64,000 nucleotides of DNA from a candidate division KSB1 bacterium (GCA_016214895.1 JACRMR010000003.1:62001-126000); one strand, 5' to 3'; shown: positions 26,343-35,437, numbered from the stretch's first letter. Numbers and translations are program-made. Notes: generated from the letters alone by a model not told the origin.

Positions 26343-26840
26343 AATCTTGCTCCAGGATGTCACGTTCTTCTGTCGCGCCGCACAGCCGTGCGCGCTCGGG
26401 GATACCTGACACCCCCCTATAATCCCCCCTTGAAAGGGGGGATAGGGCTCGGGAGTGATGATTTCTGCTCTTAACTGTTGCGAAGCGCCACTCCGTCAGG
26501 TCGCAACAACTCAATGTTGGCACGCTGTCCCCCCGTTCACGGGGGGACAACAGTGGGGTTCGGTCAATCTTGCTCCGGAATGTCACGTCCTTCCGTAGCA
26601 CCGCACAGCCGTGCGCGCTCGGGGAAATACCTGACACCCCCCTATAATCCCCCCTTGAAAGGGGGGATAGGGCTCGGGAGTGATGATTTCTGCTCTTAAC
26701 TGTCGCGAAGCGCCACTCCGTCAGGCCGCAACAACTCAATGTTGGCACGCTGTCCCCCCGTTCACGGGGGGACAACAGGGGGGGGCAATCTTGCTCTGGA
26801 ATGTCACGTCCTTCCGTAGCGCCGCACAGCCGTGCGCGGT
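26343..26840. repeat. Tandem repeat, about 222 bases, 2.2 copies
   Basis: Unit starts (AATCTTGCTC) are at 26343, 26566 and 26787, so the period is 221-223. Each full unit contains AGCCGTGCGCGCTCGGG, the hairpin CCCCCCTTGAAAGGGGGG, a single-copy-looking middle and CCCCCCGTTCACGGGGGG. The two full copies differ at only a handful of bases. No open frame in it looks like a protein. The unit combines three of the short palindrome types scattered in the rest of the window. Confidence 0.85.
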
Positions 26841-26854
26841 CGGAATTCTCCGGT

Positions 26855-28093
26855 TCAGTATTTCCAGCTCAATGTGACTTGCCGGAACTGCTGATCCGGA
26901 TAGCGGTCGTCGTACCACGGATAAACCGGCAGGCCGTCATAGTCGATCACGCTCTCATGGTACTGCACGTCAACGCGGCTGAGCGCAGACTCGTCGAACA
27001 AGCGGAAGAGTCCGTTGAGGGACACGCCGAACCCGTTGGTCTTGTAGGAAATCCACTGAATTCCGCCGCGCACTTCGCCGCGCCGCCAGTAGAAGATGTC
27101 CAGCAGTCCGATTTCCCAACCCTCGCGGACCAGTACATCCTCACTACTCCGTCCCTGCACGAATTGCTTCACCGGCTGGATTCGGCCGAGCGGGTTGGTA
27201 TAGCGATAGCCCCGGCCGTCATAGCCTTCAATCAACTCATCTTCCGCCTGAATTCCGGCGCTCAACGAGATCGCGTGCACTGCACGACGCTCGTTCACGG
27301 GGACATTCCATGCGCTCAAGATGGTGAACCCCAGCTGGCCGTTGCGCGGCAGCGGATCGCCGCCACCCATGGTAAGCCCATCGTACTTGACGGTTCCACC
27401 GACATTCGTCATCGTGTAGCTGGCTCCAAGCAGAACGGAAATCGGCAATGGTTTCGCCAGATTCTGATGCTTGGCTTTCCGAATTGCCGCCAGTATATTC
27501 CAATGCACCTGCGTGCCGAAATCCGTGGCGAAGGCGTCGGCGTCGTACTGCCCAAGGTGGGAATCGATATATTTATGCGTGAAGCCGAGCCCCAGATTCC
27601 AGCAGTCATGGTGCAGGCCGCCCGACAACGTCAGTCCATAAGCCCGCTCCCATGAATGAAACTCGCCGATCATCCGTCCATTTTCATCGTAGGATGAGAT
27701 CGTGCCCATGTCAAACAGCACTTCGTTGTAGCCGACCGCGATGCTGAGCGGCGCGGTCCAGCCGAAGTACTTTTGTAAGGACTGTGGATCGAAACCGTAA
27801 TACGCGCCGCGGGCCGCATACTCGAAGTCGAGGCTGGACCCGCCTCCGAGATACCAATCCAGGCGCTCGGTGTAGAGCGCCGCCGTGGCGCGGTGCTCTC
27901 TGGCCGCGACGCCAATTTGCCCCGGTCGCGTGAACATGCTGAGCGGATCGGCGTCGAACGGATCAAAATAGAGTCCGCCTCTGCCGATGGCTTCCGGCGA
28001 TTGCGGATAGTTGAGAAAGAAGAAGGTGCCGCGAGCCGCGTGAAGCTCATTTATTCCCAGCAGCAGGCACAGCAACAGTCCATAGCGAAACAT
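26855..28093 (-). CDS. Exported outer-membrane barrel-like protein
   Basis: A 412-residue protein with signal peptide 1-19 (MFRYGLLLCLLLGINELHA). After RGTFFFLNYPQSPEAIGRGGLYFDPFDADPLSMFTRPG it shows repeated amphipathic strands with many Tyr/Trp/Gly and ends RQVTLSWKY, a terminal aromatic as in outer-membrane barrels. The small early motif (GRGG-F-ADPLS) resembles the start of PorV/UPF0164-like FadL-type barrels. I infer a 12-14-strand outer-membrane protein. GGGGG precedes the ATG. It could be linked to type IX export through PorV similarity, but that is weak. Confidence 0.65.
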   Translation of the reverse strand: MFRYGLLLCLLLGINELHAARGTFFFLNYPQSPEAIGRGGLYFDPFDADPLSMFTRPGQIGVAAREHRATAALYTERLDWYLGGGSSLDFEYAARGAYYGFDPQSLQKYFGWTAPLSIAVGYNEVLFDMGTISSYDENGRMIGEFHSWERAYGLTLSGGLHHDCWNLGLGFTHKYIDSHLGQYDADAFATDFGTQVHWNILAAIRKAKHQNLAKPLPISVLLGASYTMTNVGGTVKYDGLTMGGGDPLPRNGQLGFTILSAWNVPVNERRAVHAISLSAGIQAEDELIEGYDGRGYRYTNPLGRIQPVKQFVQGRSSEDVLVREGWEIGLLDIFYWRRGEVRGGIQWISYKTNGFGVSLNGLFRLFDESALSRVDVQYHESVIDYDGLPVYPWYDDRYPDQQFRQVTLSWKY

Positions 28094-28125
28094 GTTTGCC
28101 CCCTTCAGGTGCGTTTGCAGCGATG

Positions 28126-29799
28126 TCAGTCTCGACCGGATTTCCCGAGCTTCGCAAGTGCCGATGTGAATTTCAGATTCTTGCTCAGCGCGCGCGCATA
28201 GTTGACTTCACAACCCGCACCCTTGGCGCGACACAGCTCAAACACGCTCTGCCGTTCGCGGGCAGTCCAGCGGTCGAAATCCGGAATCGCCAGGGCCCAC
28301 AGGAGCATCTGTCCGGCGCGCACTTTCTCGTCCTTAGTCCATCGCGAGCTGTCCAGCCCCCAGCGGAGGTGACACTCTTTCAGTACTCGTGATTCGAGAC
28401 CTTTGCGGCTTCCGTTGAACAAGTGCGCAATCGTTTTCGTTGCAAGCAGGCCCACCGACCCGAGCGGATATTCGCGATACTCGCTCGGTGGACGGCCCGC
28501 CAGTGAGAGTACGACATCCGCCTCCGCGATCTTCTTGAGCACGGATTTCGGAGTGCGGTAGCCCTTCCGTTTTGCGATTAGCGCGCGTTCGCGATCGGCG
28601 ATCTTGCGAATCGCCGGGTCAACGGAGCGGAAGCCGAGCTTGTCATAGAACCAGTAGGTCCCCGACACCAACCCCTCCGTATTGCCCTCGCCACCGAGTT
28701 GCCAGCGGCGCGTCACCAGCCACGGCGCTGGACAGACCGCGCGGCAGATGCGGCCGTACTGCGCATAGAGCCAGGCCGCTTCACCGCCCCGGAACGTATC
28801 GAACACATTGATCGAAATTTCGGAACGCTGGCCGGTCAGGCCGCCCGCGCCGTACCCGATGGGCACGTTGTTCTTCAGAATAATGCAGCCCCAGCCCGCC
28901 TCGATCGGCAGCCGCATTTGCGGTTGCATAAACCACCACACGATCCGGATTCCGCGGTCGAGGGGGATGTCATAGACCTCTTCCGGATTGCCGTAGGTGA
29001 GCGGGTACAGTTCGCGATGGCGGATCAGGAGCGTCGAATAGACCAAATCGAAGAACTGCAGGCCGAGCTTCCGGGACACGGGTTTCGGCAGCACGAGCGG
29101 CCGGTTGATCTCTCTGACGAGGTCAAACGACGTTCGCGCGGCCGTGGGATCCCAGATGAACATTTTCCGGGGTTGCCCATCGTCAACCAGCGTGCGCGAC
29201 GGACCCTCGGGGATCAGTTCGAGGGCCAGCGGGAGCTGCAGCGGGTTGTAGATGTGCTCGCGGATTCCCGCCGGGAACGCGGCCTCGAACCGGTCCAGCA
29301 GCCACGCCAATGCGCTCTGTTTGCCCCGCGCGGCCTCAATCAGGTCGCGGGAGCTCAGGTCGCCGTCGTCGCCGGCATCCGCTTCCACGGCCGTCAGGAA
29401 CATGGGTAGCAGCGCGGCGAGCGGGTCCGGGTCTTTGTGGTCGAACTCCTCCCAGTCGATGTCGATCTGACCCTGTTGTCGCCCGGCGAGCCAGCGCACG
29501 GGCAGGTCGTCGAAGGCATAAAACATCCGCGACCCGACGACTCCGCTTTGGTCAAGGGAGGTTCGCTCGTCGTCGTCGAGGGCGCGAACCCGCGCGTAGA
29601 ACTGTTGCAGCTCGCGTTCGCAAAATCGACGGACTTCGAGGCTGCGCGGATAGGCCTTGTAGAAGAGCAGCGCTTCGTGTAGTGCGAGTAGTTCGTTGCC
29701 GCTCGTGCTGCGTGCGGCGAGCACTTGCAGGATCTCGAGGGTGCGTGGCGGACTGGGCCGCGCGGCGAGTTCCTTGGTGAGGGAAGAAAGGGATGGCAT
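28126..29799 (-). CDS. Unknown 557-residue protein with GNAT-like segment
   Basis: A soluble protein without signal peptide or membrane helix. The N-terminal 120 residues are helical. From about 320 there is a segment with the layout of an acetyltransferase: VPIGYGAGGLTGQRSEISINVFDTFRGGEAAWLYAQ as a strand-loop-helix around the acetyl-CoA position, and later TYWFYDKLGFRSVD, the FYxKLGF hallmark of GNAT enzymes. The C-terminal 150 residues are helical and Lys/Arg-rich. I do not recognise the full-length family. It lies upstream of the barrel gene in the same direction, 32 bases away. No ribosome site is evident. Confidence 0.6.
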   Translation of the reverse strand: MPSLSSLTKELAARPSPPRTLEILQVLAARSTSGNELLALHEALLFYKAYPRSLEVRRFCERELQQFYARVRALDDDERTSLDQSGVVGSRMFYAFDDLPVRWLAGRQQGQIDIDWEEFDHKDPDPLAALLPMFLTAVEADAGDDGDLSSRDLIEAARGKQSALAWLLDRFEAAFPAGIREHIYNPLQLPLALELIPEGPSRTLVDDGQPRKMFIWDPTAARTSFDLVREINRPLVLPKPVSRKLGLQFFDLVYSTLLIRHRELYPLTYGNPEEVYDIPLDRGIRIVWWFMQPQMRLPIEAGWGCIILKNNVPIGYGAGGLTGQRSEISINVFDTFRGGEAAWLYAQYGRICRAVCPAPWLVTRRWQLGGEGNTEGLVSGTYWFYDKLGFRSVDPAIRKIADRERALIAKRKGYRTPKSVLKKIAEADVVLSLAGRPPSEYREYPLGSVGLLATKTIAHLFNGSRKGLESRVLKECHLRWGLDSSRWTKDEKVRAGQMLLWALAIPDFDRWTARERQSVFELCRAKGAGCEVNYARALSKNLKFTSALAKLGKSGRD

Positions 29800-29953
29800 G
29801 GATCGGGCGGGAAGGAGGAAGCACTGGGGAATCGGACGACTGAGACCGACTGGCCAGGTGCTGAAATGGACTCACTGAGCAGGGGCTGCGTCCCTGCCGG
29901 GAAGAACGGGGCGCGCGAGACAACTCGCAGCAGGCGACCGCACTCCGGAAGCA

Positions 29954-29993
29954 GAAAGCCGGCCACGGGGAACGAACCCACGGGCCGGCTTTC
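29954..29993 (-). terminator. Terminator after the histone-like gene
   Basis: GAAAGCCGGCC (29954-29964) and GGCCGGCTTTC (29983-29993) form an 11-base stem just beyond the leftward stop at 30022. A copy of the dispersed GCAGGGGCTG-CCCTGCCGG hairpin lies beside it at about 29879-29903. Confidence 0.65.
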
Positions 29994-30021
29994 CAGTTCG
30001 CCGAAAACAGAGGCGACAGAA

Positions 30022-30498
30022 TTACATGCCCATCGTGGGCTTCTTCGCCGCGACCTTCTTCGCTGTCCGCTTCTTGGTCGTCCGCTTCTTGGCCTTCTTC
30101 GGGGCGGCCTTCTTGGTCGTGGCCTTCTTGGCGGTGGCCTTCTTGGCGGTCGACTTCTTGGCGGTGCTCTTCTTGCGCTTCGGAGCGGCCTTCTTGGCAG
30201 TCGACTTCTTGGCGGTGCTCTTCTTGCGCTTCGGAGCGGCCTTCTTGGCGGTCGACTTCTTGGCGGTGCTCTTCTTACGCTTCGGAGCGGCCTTCTTGGC
30301 GGTCGACTTCTTGGCGGTGCTCTTCTTACGCTTCGGGGCGGCCTTCTTGGCGGTCGCCTTCTTGGCGGTGGCCTTCTTCGGGGCGGCCTTCTTGGCGGTC
30401 GACTTCTTGGCGGTAGCCTTCTTCTTGGGGGCAGCCTTCTTGGCGGTCGCCTTCTTGGCCGTGGACTTCTTGGCCGTGCTCTTCTTGGCAGGCGTCAT
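30022..30498 (-). CDS. Histone H1-like Lys/Ala-rich protein
   Basis: A 158-residue protein made almost entirely of Lys, Ala, Thr, Ser and Pro. A 17-residue unit ([17 protein letters not shown]) is repeated four times; the DNA repeats with a 51-base period at 30181, 30232, 30283 and 30334. Flanking [13 protein letters not shown] blocks vary. This matches bacterial histone H1-like/AlgP-type tails, which bind DNA through charge and help compact it. ATG at 30498 has AAGGAGAT upstream; the 62 extra residues in the longer frame are unrelated in composition. Repeat number is likely to vary between strains. Confidence 0.88.
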   Translation of the reverse strand: MTPAKKSTAKKSTAKKATAKKAAPKKKATAKKSTAKKAAPKKATAKKATAKKAAPKRKKSTAKKSTAKKAAPKRKKSTAKKSTAKKAAPKRKKSTAKKSTAKKAAPKRKKSTAKKSTAKKATAKKATTKKAAPKKAKKRTTKKRTAKKVAAKKPTMGM

Positions 30499-30903
30499 AA
30501 CACGATCTCCTTGAACTGATGACTGGGCAGGGACTCGTTCGGAAACGATGAGTGTTGGGCCGGCAAGCTCTCCGCTGCCCACTTCTCGGGGAGCCTGGGA
30601 TCGGCCAGTTTTAGAGGTCCGTGCGGCGGACCTGTCGTCGCTGGCCTTCCGCACAGTGAGCGGACCGGCCAACAATCCTATCAACAGCCTTCGAACGAAG
30701 GCACTGATCTCGTTTCCGAATCGTACGTGACATCGAGCGACGTCAGCGCACTTTCTCGACCCGACTTAGGTTGCAACCATCGGGCCAATTCGCTTGCAAA
30801 GCGCGGCAACGCGCGTTGTCGTTCCCGTTATTTTGCGTGTGGTCGCGGGGTTCCGCGCGTCCGCGAAGTGCATTCTGGCGGGATTTCCAAGGGCGGAATT
30901 CGC
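30499..30903. other. Intergenic region, no supported gene
   Basis: About 400 bases between the histone-like gene and the next leftward gene. It should hold the histone-like gene's promoter, but no convincing -35/-10 pair stands out. Open frames here are shadows without ribosome sites. Confidence 0.5.
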
Positions 30904-31272
30904 TCACTTGAACCAGCCTCGCCGCCGTTTGCGGGAGGCCGTCTTCGCGACTCTGCGCTCGCTTTTCAGGGCTTTTTCGCGAGCCCTAACGACCTCTTCC
31001 TTGGCATCGAGCAGATCGCACAACCAGCCGATGGTCTCGCGTCTTTCCAGGGCTTCCCGGACCAGATCATACTGGCGGGTGTCGAACAGCGCATGGACAA
31101 ATGGGGCGAAGAACAGCATCGCTTGCGACCCCACGAAGTTCAGCGGTCGCGCGGATTCCAGAAAGAGCAGGGCTGGTACGGTCAGCCTGCGGGCGGCGAC
31201 GCCGGCGGCCAGCCGGTCGAATAGCTCGACCTGTTCCGGGCTGAGATACTCGGGCGGGGCCGGACCGCTCAT
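30904..31272 (-). CDS. Small helical protein of unknown function
   Basis: A 122-residue acidic-to-basic helical protein. It begins MSGPAPPEYLSPEQVELFDRLAAGV, has a hydrophobic segment SQAMLFFAPFVHALF that is too polar at its ends to be a sure membrane helix, and ends in a Lys/Arg-rich tail (KSERRVAKTASRKRRRGWFK). I do not recognise it. The ATG at 31272 overlaps the stop of the preceding membrane protein gene by four bases, so the two are probably translated together. The frame further upstream only shadows that gene. Confidence 0.65.
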   Translation of the reverse strand: MSGPAPPEYLSPEQVELFDRLAAGVAARRLTVPALLFLESARPLNFVGSQAMLFFAPFVHALFDTRQYDLVREALERRETIGWLCDLLDAKEEVVRAREKALKSERRVAKTASRKRRRGWFK

Positions 31273-31691
31273 CGTTCGGCGCGCGGGATCGATCGTTCCA
31301 GAAAGCTCTTGAACTCTTGAGCATTCCGGCCCAGTTGAACCCACAGTCCGCGATACGGATCGAGCCGATTCGGTTCCGCGAACGGGGACAGAAACACGGC
31401 CCGCGCCCCCGGTACGAACCGTTTGTACCCGTTCAGCCGGTGCGTCGTGCGGAACCACCAGCGGCTGAATTCGATCTCGGTTTCACTCACGCGGTAGCGC
31501 TGTGGAACCCAGAACCGGTTGAGGGATCCGAGCAGGAAGACCAGGCTGATGAGTGCCCATTCACTCGAGTGGAAGCTGAGGCCGACCAGCAGCGGAATCA
31601 GCACCAACGCGGCGACGAAAACCGTCGATCGCGCGTGATCCGCGCCCAGCGGCAACACACTCCATTCAAAGATCACATCGGTGTCACGCAT
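31269..31691 (-). CDS. Two-helix membrane protein, unknown
   Basis: A 140-residue protein with two adjacent membrane helices (TVFVAALVLIPLLVGLSF and WALISLVFLLGSLNRFWV) followed by a beta-rich cytoplasmic part (YRVSETEIEFSRWWFRTTHRLNGYKRF) resembling a bacterial PH-like domain. The start at 31691 is supported by CGGAGG upstream and by a promoter at 31725-31753; the longer frame to 31808 begins before that promoter. Confidence 0.65.
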   Translation of the reverse strand: MRDTDVIFEWSVLPLGADHARSTVFVAALVLIPLLVGLSFHSSEWALISLVFLLGSLNRFWVPQRYRVSETEIEFSRWWFRTTHRLNGYKRFVPGARAVFLSPFAEPNRLDPYRGLWVQLGRNAQEFKSFLERSIPRAER

Positions 31692-31724
31692 CAAACCCGT
31701 AACCTCCGATGGCAGATAAGGCGA

Positions 31725-31753
31725 AATATATAACACGATTCTTGAAAATGCAA
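31725..31753 (-). promoter_or_regulatory. Promoter for the 31691 gene pair
   Basis: On the minus strand TTGCAT and TATATT are separated by 17 bases. The transcript would begin near 31718, giving a short leader of under 30 bases. Confidence 0.5.
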
Positions 31754-31958
31754 GTCCTTTCGCAAAAAAAGCCAGTACTTTGCGTTGGAAACGCGACTGC
31801 ATCCGCATTCACGGAGCGATGTTGCCCGAATTCATGCATCACACCGCTCCAATCCTGTTCGAGAATTGCTCTCTGCTCCGGTCCGCGCGGTCGAAGATAT
31901 CCACAGGACGGTGCTCCCATCGCGGTTCGCCGCGTGCCGCCGTGCCGGATTCACCGGG

Positions 31959-34859
31959 TCAGTGCGCCGCGAGCCAACTTGGGCCGTGGCCGATGTCCAC
32001 GATCACCGGAACGGACATCGGCAGCGCGTGCTGCATCTCCTCGCGGACCATCGTCTCCAGCGGTTCGCGGTCGGCTTCCGCGACCTCGAACACGAGTTCG
32101 TCGTGAACCTGTAAGAGCATCCGGGCGGCAATCTTTTCCGAATGCAAGCGGCGATGAATGCCGATCATCGCGAGCTTGATCATGTCGGCGGCGCTGCCTT
32201 GAACGGGGGTATTGATGGCCGTGCGCTCGGCGAATTCGCGGACTTGCCGTTCCTTGGCCTCAATGTCCGGGATGCGCCGCTGGCGGCCCAGAATCGTCTC
32301 GACGAATCCCCGTTCCCGGCACGTCACGATGGTTCGATCCATGAATTCGCGGACCCCCGGATAGAGCTGGAAATAGGCATCGCGGAACGCTTTGGCCTCG
32401 TTTCTCGGGATGCCCAGCTCCTGCGCGAGGCCGAAATCGGTTTGGCCGTAGATGATGCCGAAATTGACCGTTTTGGCCGCGCGCCGCATGTCCGAATTGA
32501 CCGTAGTCAGGTCGCACTTGTAGATCAGCGCGGCGGTCTCCGCGTGAATATCGCCGCCCCGGTTGAAGGCCGCGACCAGCCGCTCATCGCCCGACAAGTG
32601 CGCCATGATCCGCAGCTCGATTTGGCTGTAATCGGCGGAAACCAGAGTCCAGCCTGCCTCGCCCGGGACGAAGGCCTCGCGGATTCGGCGGCCGACTTCG
32701 GTTCGAATCGGGATATTCTGCAGGTTGGGGTTGTTGGAGGCCAATCGTCCGGTCGCCGCCACGGTTTGACTGAACGTCGTATGGACGCGCCCGGTTCGCG
32801 GATGCACCATCTGCGGCAGCGCCTCGACGTAGGTGCTCTTGAGTTTGGCCAGCGTCCGGTATTCGAGCAGTTTGAGCGGCAGATCGTGCATCGGCGCGAG
32901 GGTCGTCAGCGTGTCCACATCGGTGGACGGGCCGGTCTTGAGCTTCTTCTGGACCGGCAGCTTGAGCTTGTCGAACAGGATTGTGGCGAGCTGTTTGGTT
33001 GAGTTCAGGTTGAACGATTCTCCCGCCGCGCGATAGCACTCGTCGGTCAGCCGGATCAGATCGCGATCCAGCTCTTTGCTCATTTCGGCCAGCAGCTCGA
33101 CATTCAGCCGGATGCCGTTGAACTCCATTTCGCGCAGCACGGGCAGGAGCGGCAGTTCGACCTCGGTCAGGATCTTCTCCTGTGAGGCGAGCATGGGCTT
33201 GAGCTTGTGCGCCAGCCGCAACGCGTAATCGGCGTCCTCGCAGGCGTATTCGCAGACCCGCTCGACCGGAACCTCGCGCATGGTGATCTGGCTCTTGCCC
33301 AAGCCGATCAGCTCGTCGGTGGCGATCTTCGGCAATTGCAGGTAGTCCCGCGCCAGCGCGTCAATGCTGAGCGTGCGGCTGCCGGGGTTGATGATATAGG
33401 CCGCGAGGATGCTATCGAACACAATCCCGCAGGTCACGACCCCGTGGTTCAGCAGCACCAGCGTGTCATATTTCAGGTTCTGTCCGGTCTTGGGCACCTG
33501 CTCGTCTTCATAGAGCGCCCTCGCGAAGGACAAGAACGCCTCGCTGCCCCTCCTGCTCTCCCCCCCGTTCACGGGGGGGCTGGGGGGGGGTCCAAGATCG
33601 GCATTTGGATTATCGGCCATGCCCCCTCCGAACAGATCCAACCTCCGGCTCTCCCTCCCGCTCATGTGGCCTTCGCTCTCCCCCCCGTTCACGGGGGGGC
33701 TGGGGGGGGTTCTCAGATCGGCATTTCGATTTTCGATTTTGGATTTTGGATTTCCGGCATCCCCCAGACTCGCCACATCCACATACCACGCCTCACCTTC
33801 GACGATCGCGAAACTGGCGCCCACGATTTCGGCTCGCATCGGATCGACGGATGTCGTTTCGAGATCCATGGAAAGCAGGGGGCGCTCGCGCCGCCACTTA
33901 TCCACAAGTTGCGATAGTGTCGCTCGATCCTGAATCAAGCGGTAGTTCCGCACCGACAGCGGTGCCTGCGCTCCGGCCGGAGCCGCCGCACCCGCCATCT
34001 TGCGGATGCGCTCGAGCAGCGAGTAGAGTTCGAGTTCGTTCAACAGCCGCTCGAGTTCCGCATTCAGGATCGGCTTGAGATCGCACTGGTCATGCCCGAA
34101 ATCGACCGGCGCGTGCGTATCGATGGTGACGAGTTCCTTGCTCATGAGCACCTGTTCGCGGTCCCGGAGGAGCGCGTCCCGCGCTTTGCCCGGCTTCATT
34201 TCCGCGGCGGCGTCGAGCACAGCCTCCACGGAACCATGATCCAGCACCAGCTTGACCGCTGTTTTCGGTCCAATTCCGGCCGCTCCGGGCACGTTATCGG
34301 ACGTGTCTCCCATCAGCGCGAGCACGTCAATCACTCGTTCCGGCGGGACGCCGAAGTGGGCTTCGACCTCCTTTGGCCCCATCACGAGCGTCTCTTCCTT
34401 GCTCGGATTATAGAGAAAGACGTGCTCACTCACCAGTTGCTGGTAATCCTTGTCTCCGGTCACCATGAAGACATCATAGCCCTCGGCTTCCGCCTGCCTG
34501 GCCATGGTGCCGATCACATCGTCGGCCTCCCAACCCGGTCGAGCCAGAATCGGAATTCCGGTGGCCTTCAAGACCTGATCGAGTCGGCCCAGTTGATCCA
34601 CCAACTCCTCGGGCATCTTCTGTCGCGTGGCTTTGTACTCGGTATAGGCTTTGTGGCGAAAAGTCGGTTCAGCGGTATCGAAGACAATCGCCAGATGCGT
34701 CGGCCGCTCTTTCTCGATCAAGCTAACCAGCGTATTCAGGAAGCCGAAAATGGCGGACGTGATCTCGCCCCGGCTGGTCTTGAGCGGGTTGCGCAGGAAG
34801 GCGAAGTGCGCGCGATACATCTGCGCCGAGCCGTCGATCAGGAAGATTCGCTTGTCCAT
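31959..34859 (-). CDS. polA: DNA polymerase I with in-frame repeat insertion
   Basis: A 966-residue replication and repair polymerase. The 5' nuclease domain occupies about 1-290 (FLIDGSAQMYRAHFA, GDKDYQQLV, GDTSDNVPGAAGIGPKTA). The 3'-5' exonuclease domain at about 315-525 keeps D-L-E, NLKYD and YACEDADYAL, so proofreading is likely active. The polymerase domain has DYSQIELRIMAHLSGD (motif A), RRAAKTVNFGIIYGQ (B) and VHDELVFEV (C). About 70 extra residues at about 367-437 interrupt the exonuclease domain between the third strand and the following helix. They hold two PPSPPVNGGES peptides, encoded by two copies of a palindromic repeat 120 bases apart. The leader at 34911-34943 also carries a dispersed hairpin. 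Confidence 0.95.
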   Translation of the reverse strand: MDKRIFLIDGSAQMYRAHFAFLRNPLKTSRGEITSAIFGFLNTLVSLIEKERPTHLAIVFDTAEPTFRHKAYTEYKATRQKMPEELVDQLGRLDQVLKATGIPILARPGWEADDVIGTMARQAEAEGYDVFMVTGDKDYQQLVSEHVFLYNPSKEETLVMGPKEVEAHFGVPPERVIDVLALMGDTSDNVPGAAGIGPKTAVKLVLDHGSVEAVLDAAAEMKPGKARDALLRDREQVLMSKELVTIDTHAPVDFGHDQCDLKPILNAELERLLNELELYSLLERIRKMAGAAAPAGAQAPLSVRNYRLIQDRATLSQLVDKWRRERPLLSMDLETTSVDPMRAEIVGASFAIVEGEAWYVDVASLGDAGNPKSKIENRNADLRTPPSPPVNGGESEGHMSGRESRRLDLFGGGMADNPNADLGPPPSPPVNGGESRRGSEAFLSFARALYEDEQVPKTGQNLKYDTLVLLNHGVVTCGIVFDSILAAYIINPGSRTLSIDALARDYLQLPKIATDELIGLGKSQITMREVPVERVCEYACEDADYALRLAHKLKPMLASQEKILTEVELPLLPVLREMEFNGIRLNVELLAEMSKELDRDLIRLTDECYRAAGESFNLNSTKQLATILFDKLKLPVQKKLKTGPSTDVDTLTTLAPMHDLPLKLLEYRTLAKLKSTYVEALPQMVHPRTGRVHTTFSQTVAATGRLASNNPNLQNIPIRTEVGRRIREAFVPGEAGWTLVSADYSQIELRIMAHLSGDERLVAAFNRGGDIHAETAALIYKCDLTTVNSDMRRAAKTVNFGIIYGQTDFGLAQELGIPRNEAKAFRDAYFQLYPGVREFMDRTIVTCRERGFVETILGRQRRIPDIEAKERQVREFAERTAINTPVQGSAADMIKLAMIGIHRRLHSEKIAARMLLQVHDELVFEVAEADREPLETMVREEMQHALPMSVPVIVDIGHGPSWLAAH
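33555..33709 (-). repeat. Two palindromic elements inside polA
   Basis: GCTCTC followed by a C-run, GTTCAC and a G-run, then CTGGGGGGG, occurs at 33555-33590 and again at 33675-33709, exactly 120 bases apart, each followed by AGATCGGCATTT. On the coding strand both read PPSPPVNGGES in frame. A flanking segment (33721-33760) has the repeat GATTTT-GATTTTGGATTTTGG, read as KSKIENRN. Confidence 0.85.
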
Positions 34860-34910
34860 AGGTCGAGTCCGTGGTCGTTCAATTCTGCGCCCCGGGCAGG
34901 GTCAAGTTCA

Positions 34911-34943
34911 CGCCGAGCGGGGTCTTCAGACCCCGCCGGAAAC
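34911..34943. repeat. Dispersed hairpin in the polA leader
   Basis: CGCCGAGCGGGGTCTTCAGACCCCGCCGGAA has the pattern of the CCGCCGAG-GGG-CCC-GCCGGAA repeat family. It lies about 52 bases before the polA start. Confidence 0.75.
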
Positions 34944-35116
34944 CGCTTTCGCAATTCAACGTCTCCATCAGTGCAATCTAACTAATCGCTGCAAATAGGC
35001 AAGCCGTGCGGTTCGTGGATCCCTCTTCGGTGGACCGTCCCGCTTGACTTTCTCCCAGATTCTGCTTCTTTGTAGAGGTGTCTTTCTAACCATTTGTTCA
35101 AGTGAAAACCATTCCC

Positions 35117-35437
35117 ATGTCTGCCGACCCGAAACCACAGCAAATCAATATTCAGTTAGACGAGAAGATCGCCGAGGGGATCTACTCCAACCTCGCTTTG
35201 ATCTCCCACAGCCCGGCTGAGTTCTTTATCGACTTCGCCCGCATGGTACCCGGCGCGCCCAAGGCCACTGTCCAGTCGCGGATTATCATGACTCCGTCGC
35301 ACATGAAGTTCCTAATGAATGCGATCAAGGAGAATATCGAGCGATACGAGAAGCAGTTTGGCGAGATTAAGCTGCACGGTCAGCCGCAGCCCGGCGGCGG
35401 CGGCTTCGGCTTCAAACCCGGCGGCGAAGGCCAGTAG
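35117..35437 (+). CDS. DUF3467-family protein
   Basis: A 106-residue soluble protein. The core (INIQLDEKIAEGIYSNLALISHSPAEFFIDFARMVPG, KATVQSRIIMTPSHMKFLMNAIKENIERYEKQFG) matches the DUF3467 family, common in FCB bacteria and of unknown function. A Gly/Pro-rich tail (PQPGGGGFGFKPGGEGQ) follows. ATG at 35117 is taken; a GTG at 35102 would add five residues. Neither has a Shine-Dalgarno sequence. Dispersed repeats fill the next 200 bases. Confidence 0.85.
   Translation: MSADPKPQQINIQLDEKIAEGIYSNLALISHSPAEFFIDFARMVPGAPKATVQSRIIMTPSHMKFLMNAIKENIERYEKQFGEIKLHGQPQPGGGGFGFKPGGEGQ

Noticed and set aside
30026-30514. Plus-strand frame with FLAVDFLAV repeats that looks like a membrane protein
   Set aside because: It is the exact antisense of the Lys/Ala repeats of the histone-like gene, which has a good ribosome site; the hydrophobic repeats are a by-product.
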